Assembly (NCBI GenBank): GCA_045124015.1
Contig: JBGVLA010000076.1
Location: 1 to 14,969, forward strand
Length of the DNA stretch: 14,969 nt
Origin: QALR01 sp045124015
Lineage (GTDB): Bacteria; Bacillota; Clostridia; Oscillospirales; CAG-272
Direction: 5' to 3'
How positions within the stretch are numbered: the first letter of the stretch is position 1; each line of letters begins with the position of its first letter. The notes under the pieces were generated by a model, which was not told where the DNA came from, searched no databases, and saw only the letters and a list, made by a program, of their open reading frames with translations. This document shows, in pieces, positions 14,201 through 14,969 of this stretch. The position numbers and the translations under genes are program-made.

Positions 14201-14914
14201 AACGGCGGCGACGTGGTCTTGCAAAATGAAACCGCAGAGGCCGGTGCATCCGTTGCGCTCAGCACCTATCTGGAACAGGGATGGACGCTTGGAAATCTTT
14301 TCGTTTCGATAAACGGCGGAGCAGAAGAAGTTCTTGAGCTTACGGATGGCGCGTTCACGATGCCCGAGGGCGATGTTTCGATCCGTGCTGAATTTGTCGA
14401 AGCAACATACACTGTTGTCTTTATGGCGAATGGTGTCGAGGTCAGCCGTGCGACATACCAATACGGTGATGTTGTCGCAGAGCCTGATATGACGAACTAT
14501 TTGATCATTACGGAAGGTGAAGTGTCCTATACCTTTGCCGGTTGGGATACTGCCATCACATCCGTGAAGGGCGATACTGTGTATACTGCTCAGTATACGG
14601 AAGAAAACGTTGACGAAAATCCGTATCAGTCTCCGTATAACAGCGACAAGCTCTTTACCATTGTGTTGCCGATCGTTGGCGCTGTGCTTACGTTGGGACT
14701 TGCGGTCTTCCTCTTCTATTATATCCGTAAGAAGAAATACGGAAAGGGCTGGAAGGACTTGGGCGAGGATGTTTCTCGTTTGATGGGTAAACTGAAGCCC
14801 AAATTCAGCAAGGCTTTGGGTGCCGTGAAGGGCGCTTTGATTCTCTGCAAGGACAAAACTGTTGCCTTCTTCCGTGCTTTGGTGGAAAAAATCAAACCGA
14901 ACGACAAAAAATAA
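11285..14914 (+). CDS. Large surface protein: helix/proline stalk, InlB-type repeats, membrane anchor
   Basis: A 1209-residue secreted, membrane-anchored protein. Residues 1-31 are a signal peptide (KKHLNKK, hydrophobic core, ALAA before D32). Residues 32-200 look beta-rich. Residues 205-309 are a long helix with 17 tyrosines, most spaced by seven (210, 217, 224, 231, 238; 258, 265, 272; 275, 282, 289). Residues 312-482 form a mostly helical insert; 485-552 are proline-rich (14 prolines, PxxP and KKP units). InlB-type (Listeria-Bacteroides) repeats, each with FxGW, lie at about 599-668, 674-733, 742-802 and 1042-1106. Between them are a beta-rich segment and a divergent repeat (about 968-1038) ending TMPEGDVSIRAEF. 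A membrane helix (1124-1147) is followed by a 62-residue tail with net charge about +13. There is no LPXTG signal. It probably acts in adhesion or contact at the cell surface; the ligand is unknown. Confidence 0.85.
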   Translation: MAKKHLNKKLVSGLMAAMMLSSTVPLSALAADSTIDYTITELYTAPVSTRAAGTSLDFSYAGASAVRSVDISEIIRMATGESISSQEASYLASEGITMRYDETLSSSLVSVSVSGESSITFTAGVNSYQAYNGANVRWIPVSVTIDGKTENFVSSPKGYTASFSGLTKDTVYTATFTYQTTISVSSYALTSVVNYAYNNAQSAIAAEAQYEQAKIEYDNALIAYQEALKGYETQYAEYQKHQDVLATYNAALAAYNAYIKKVTAYEESMKIYNNYLSDLATYDERCAAYEAEVAALPEKQAQYEKYLEYLAAVQSATNQLAVLDSCFIADSAGRTMYATLMGDTVDAVLANRDELVNYGGVSVHDINNAGDATTSLRGLLQSYRACSSADAKLTWYQTNYSSLKSNFISLYSSLENLGKNRAVAIYLSNNGKFERYCQFVCQLYVISTGLDDSTTFNVGYTYNGHALVDLIESCQLINDTNSYAPGAVTLPEKMDPVEKPVVPIAPKKPTAVSEPVKTWTEDLEHPGEAPTSITMPKKPVLSDFTTGAPQMPQISTQLRAVVDLVRSGALTHRTGSVQDVSLTRTATFSTTTSISSMPVVTFYDYDGKTVLYTAQVERGGNAVYAGATPTRESDVQYSYVFSGWTDANGNPAGMSGITANTQFYAKYTQKLNEYTITWDVAGERVKQTYKYGETPVYQGKLSYHDGAYQYVFTGWSPSISKVTGDAEYVAQYTMSKLENLTYGVTFEVRGKTYYRTYKYGEMPVFNEFETDYVAGGYRYVFTGWSPELEAVTDDAKYVANFEKMFLIPAGENGEKSADMTVTQTTHTVTTDECMVNASYAVKEALAAGTQLVLELGGATVTFDNDTLQQLSDAVFFRLMPSGASRTRSALLSAPAWELAITNAKGEPITFDSEILLELPIAKDAQNGGRLNAYVNDTAVAMSLQDEVAYLRVSETGLITFRPYYSIEVMTDGNGGDVVLQNETAEAGASVALSTYLEQGWTLGNLFVSINGGAEEVLELTDGAFTMPEGDVSIRAEFVEATYTVVFMANGVEVSRATYQYGDVVAEPDMTNYLIITEGEVSYTFAGWDTAITSVKGDTVYTAQYTEENVDENPYQSPYNSDKLFTIVLPIVGAVLTLGLAVFLFYYIRKKKYGKGWKDLGEDVSRLMGKLKPKFSKALGAVKGALILCKDKTVAFFRALVEKIKPNDKK

Positions 14915-14969
14915 CAAAAAATCTTAAATTTTATTTGTAAAAGATCGTGAAAACACTTGCATTATAAAT

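Noticed and set aside
14594..14700. LPXTG-type sortase signal in the surface protein
   Set aside because: No LPxTG-like motif precedes the membrane helix, and a 62-residue tail follows it, unlike sorting signals.
12251..14917. 888-codon open frame on the minus strand opposite the surface protein
   Set aside because: The plus-strand gene has a signal peptide, recognisable repeats, a membrane helix, a promoter and a ribosome binding site. The antisense frame has none of these and its composition (rich in Arg, His and Ile) looks like a shadow.
14915..14969. Terminator or new promoter after the surface-protein gene
   Set aside because: The AT-rich end of the window shows no convincing stem, and the possible TTGCAT or TATAAA boxes lack a partner inside the window.

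Overview
The window looks like chromosomal DNA from a Gram-positive, probably endospore-forming member of the Clostridia. The reasons are strong AGGAGG-type ribosome binding sites, sigma-A-type promoters with 16-17 base spacers, a YlmC/YmxH-type sporulation-associated protein, and a large secreted protein carrying InlB-type repeats. The genus cannot be named from the sequence alone. No rRNA, tRNA, CRISPR array, transposase or phage gene was seen.

Layout. Bases 1-3770 (minus strand) hold a branched-chain amino acid operon, transcribed ilvB-ilvN-ilvC-ilvD; ilvD runs off the window edge. Its control region (3771-3939) has a clean promoter, a CodY-box-like site upstream of it and a bulged hairpin ending at the ilvB ribosome binding site. 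A rho-independent terminator separates it from the rpsB-tsf operon (ribosomal protein S2 and elongation factor Ts, 3992-5693, minus), which has a roughly 136-base structured leader. A small PRC-barrel (YlmC/YmxH) gene follows at 5885-6172 (minus). From 6297 the direction reverses: a cytoplasmic GH36-type glycosidase (6297-8273, plus), then a compact four-gene operon (8418-9939, plus). That operon encodes a 26-residue membrane peptide, a 104-residue three-helix membrane protein, a 45-residue single-helix protein and a membrane-anchored PstS-like binding protein. It ends at a perfect hairpin that can also terminate the convergent gene for a membrane-bound XRE-family regulator (10037-10963, minus). 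The regulator is divergent from a 1209-residue surface protein (11285-14914, plus).

How the genes relate. The ilv genes form one pathway: acetolactate synthase, reductoisomerase, then dehydratase. rpsB-tsf is a standard translation pair. The regions of most interest are the small-membrane-protein/PstS-like operon, which has no ABC permease or ATPase gene, and the XRE-regulator/surface-protein pair. The surface protein has a tyrosine-heptad helix and a downstream proline-rich strand of matching length around a globular insert, which recalls the A-V-P stalk of streptococcal antigen I/II. It also has four InlB-type repeats and a membrane anchor with a long basic cytoplasmic tail instead of an LPXTG signal. 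GCAACC repeats in the divergent intergenic region are a candidate operator.
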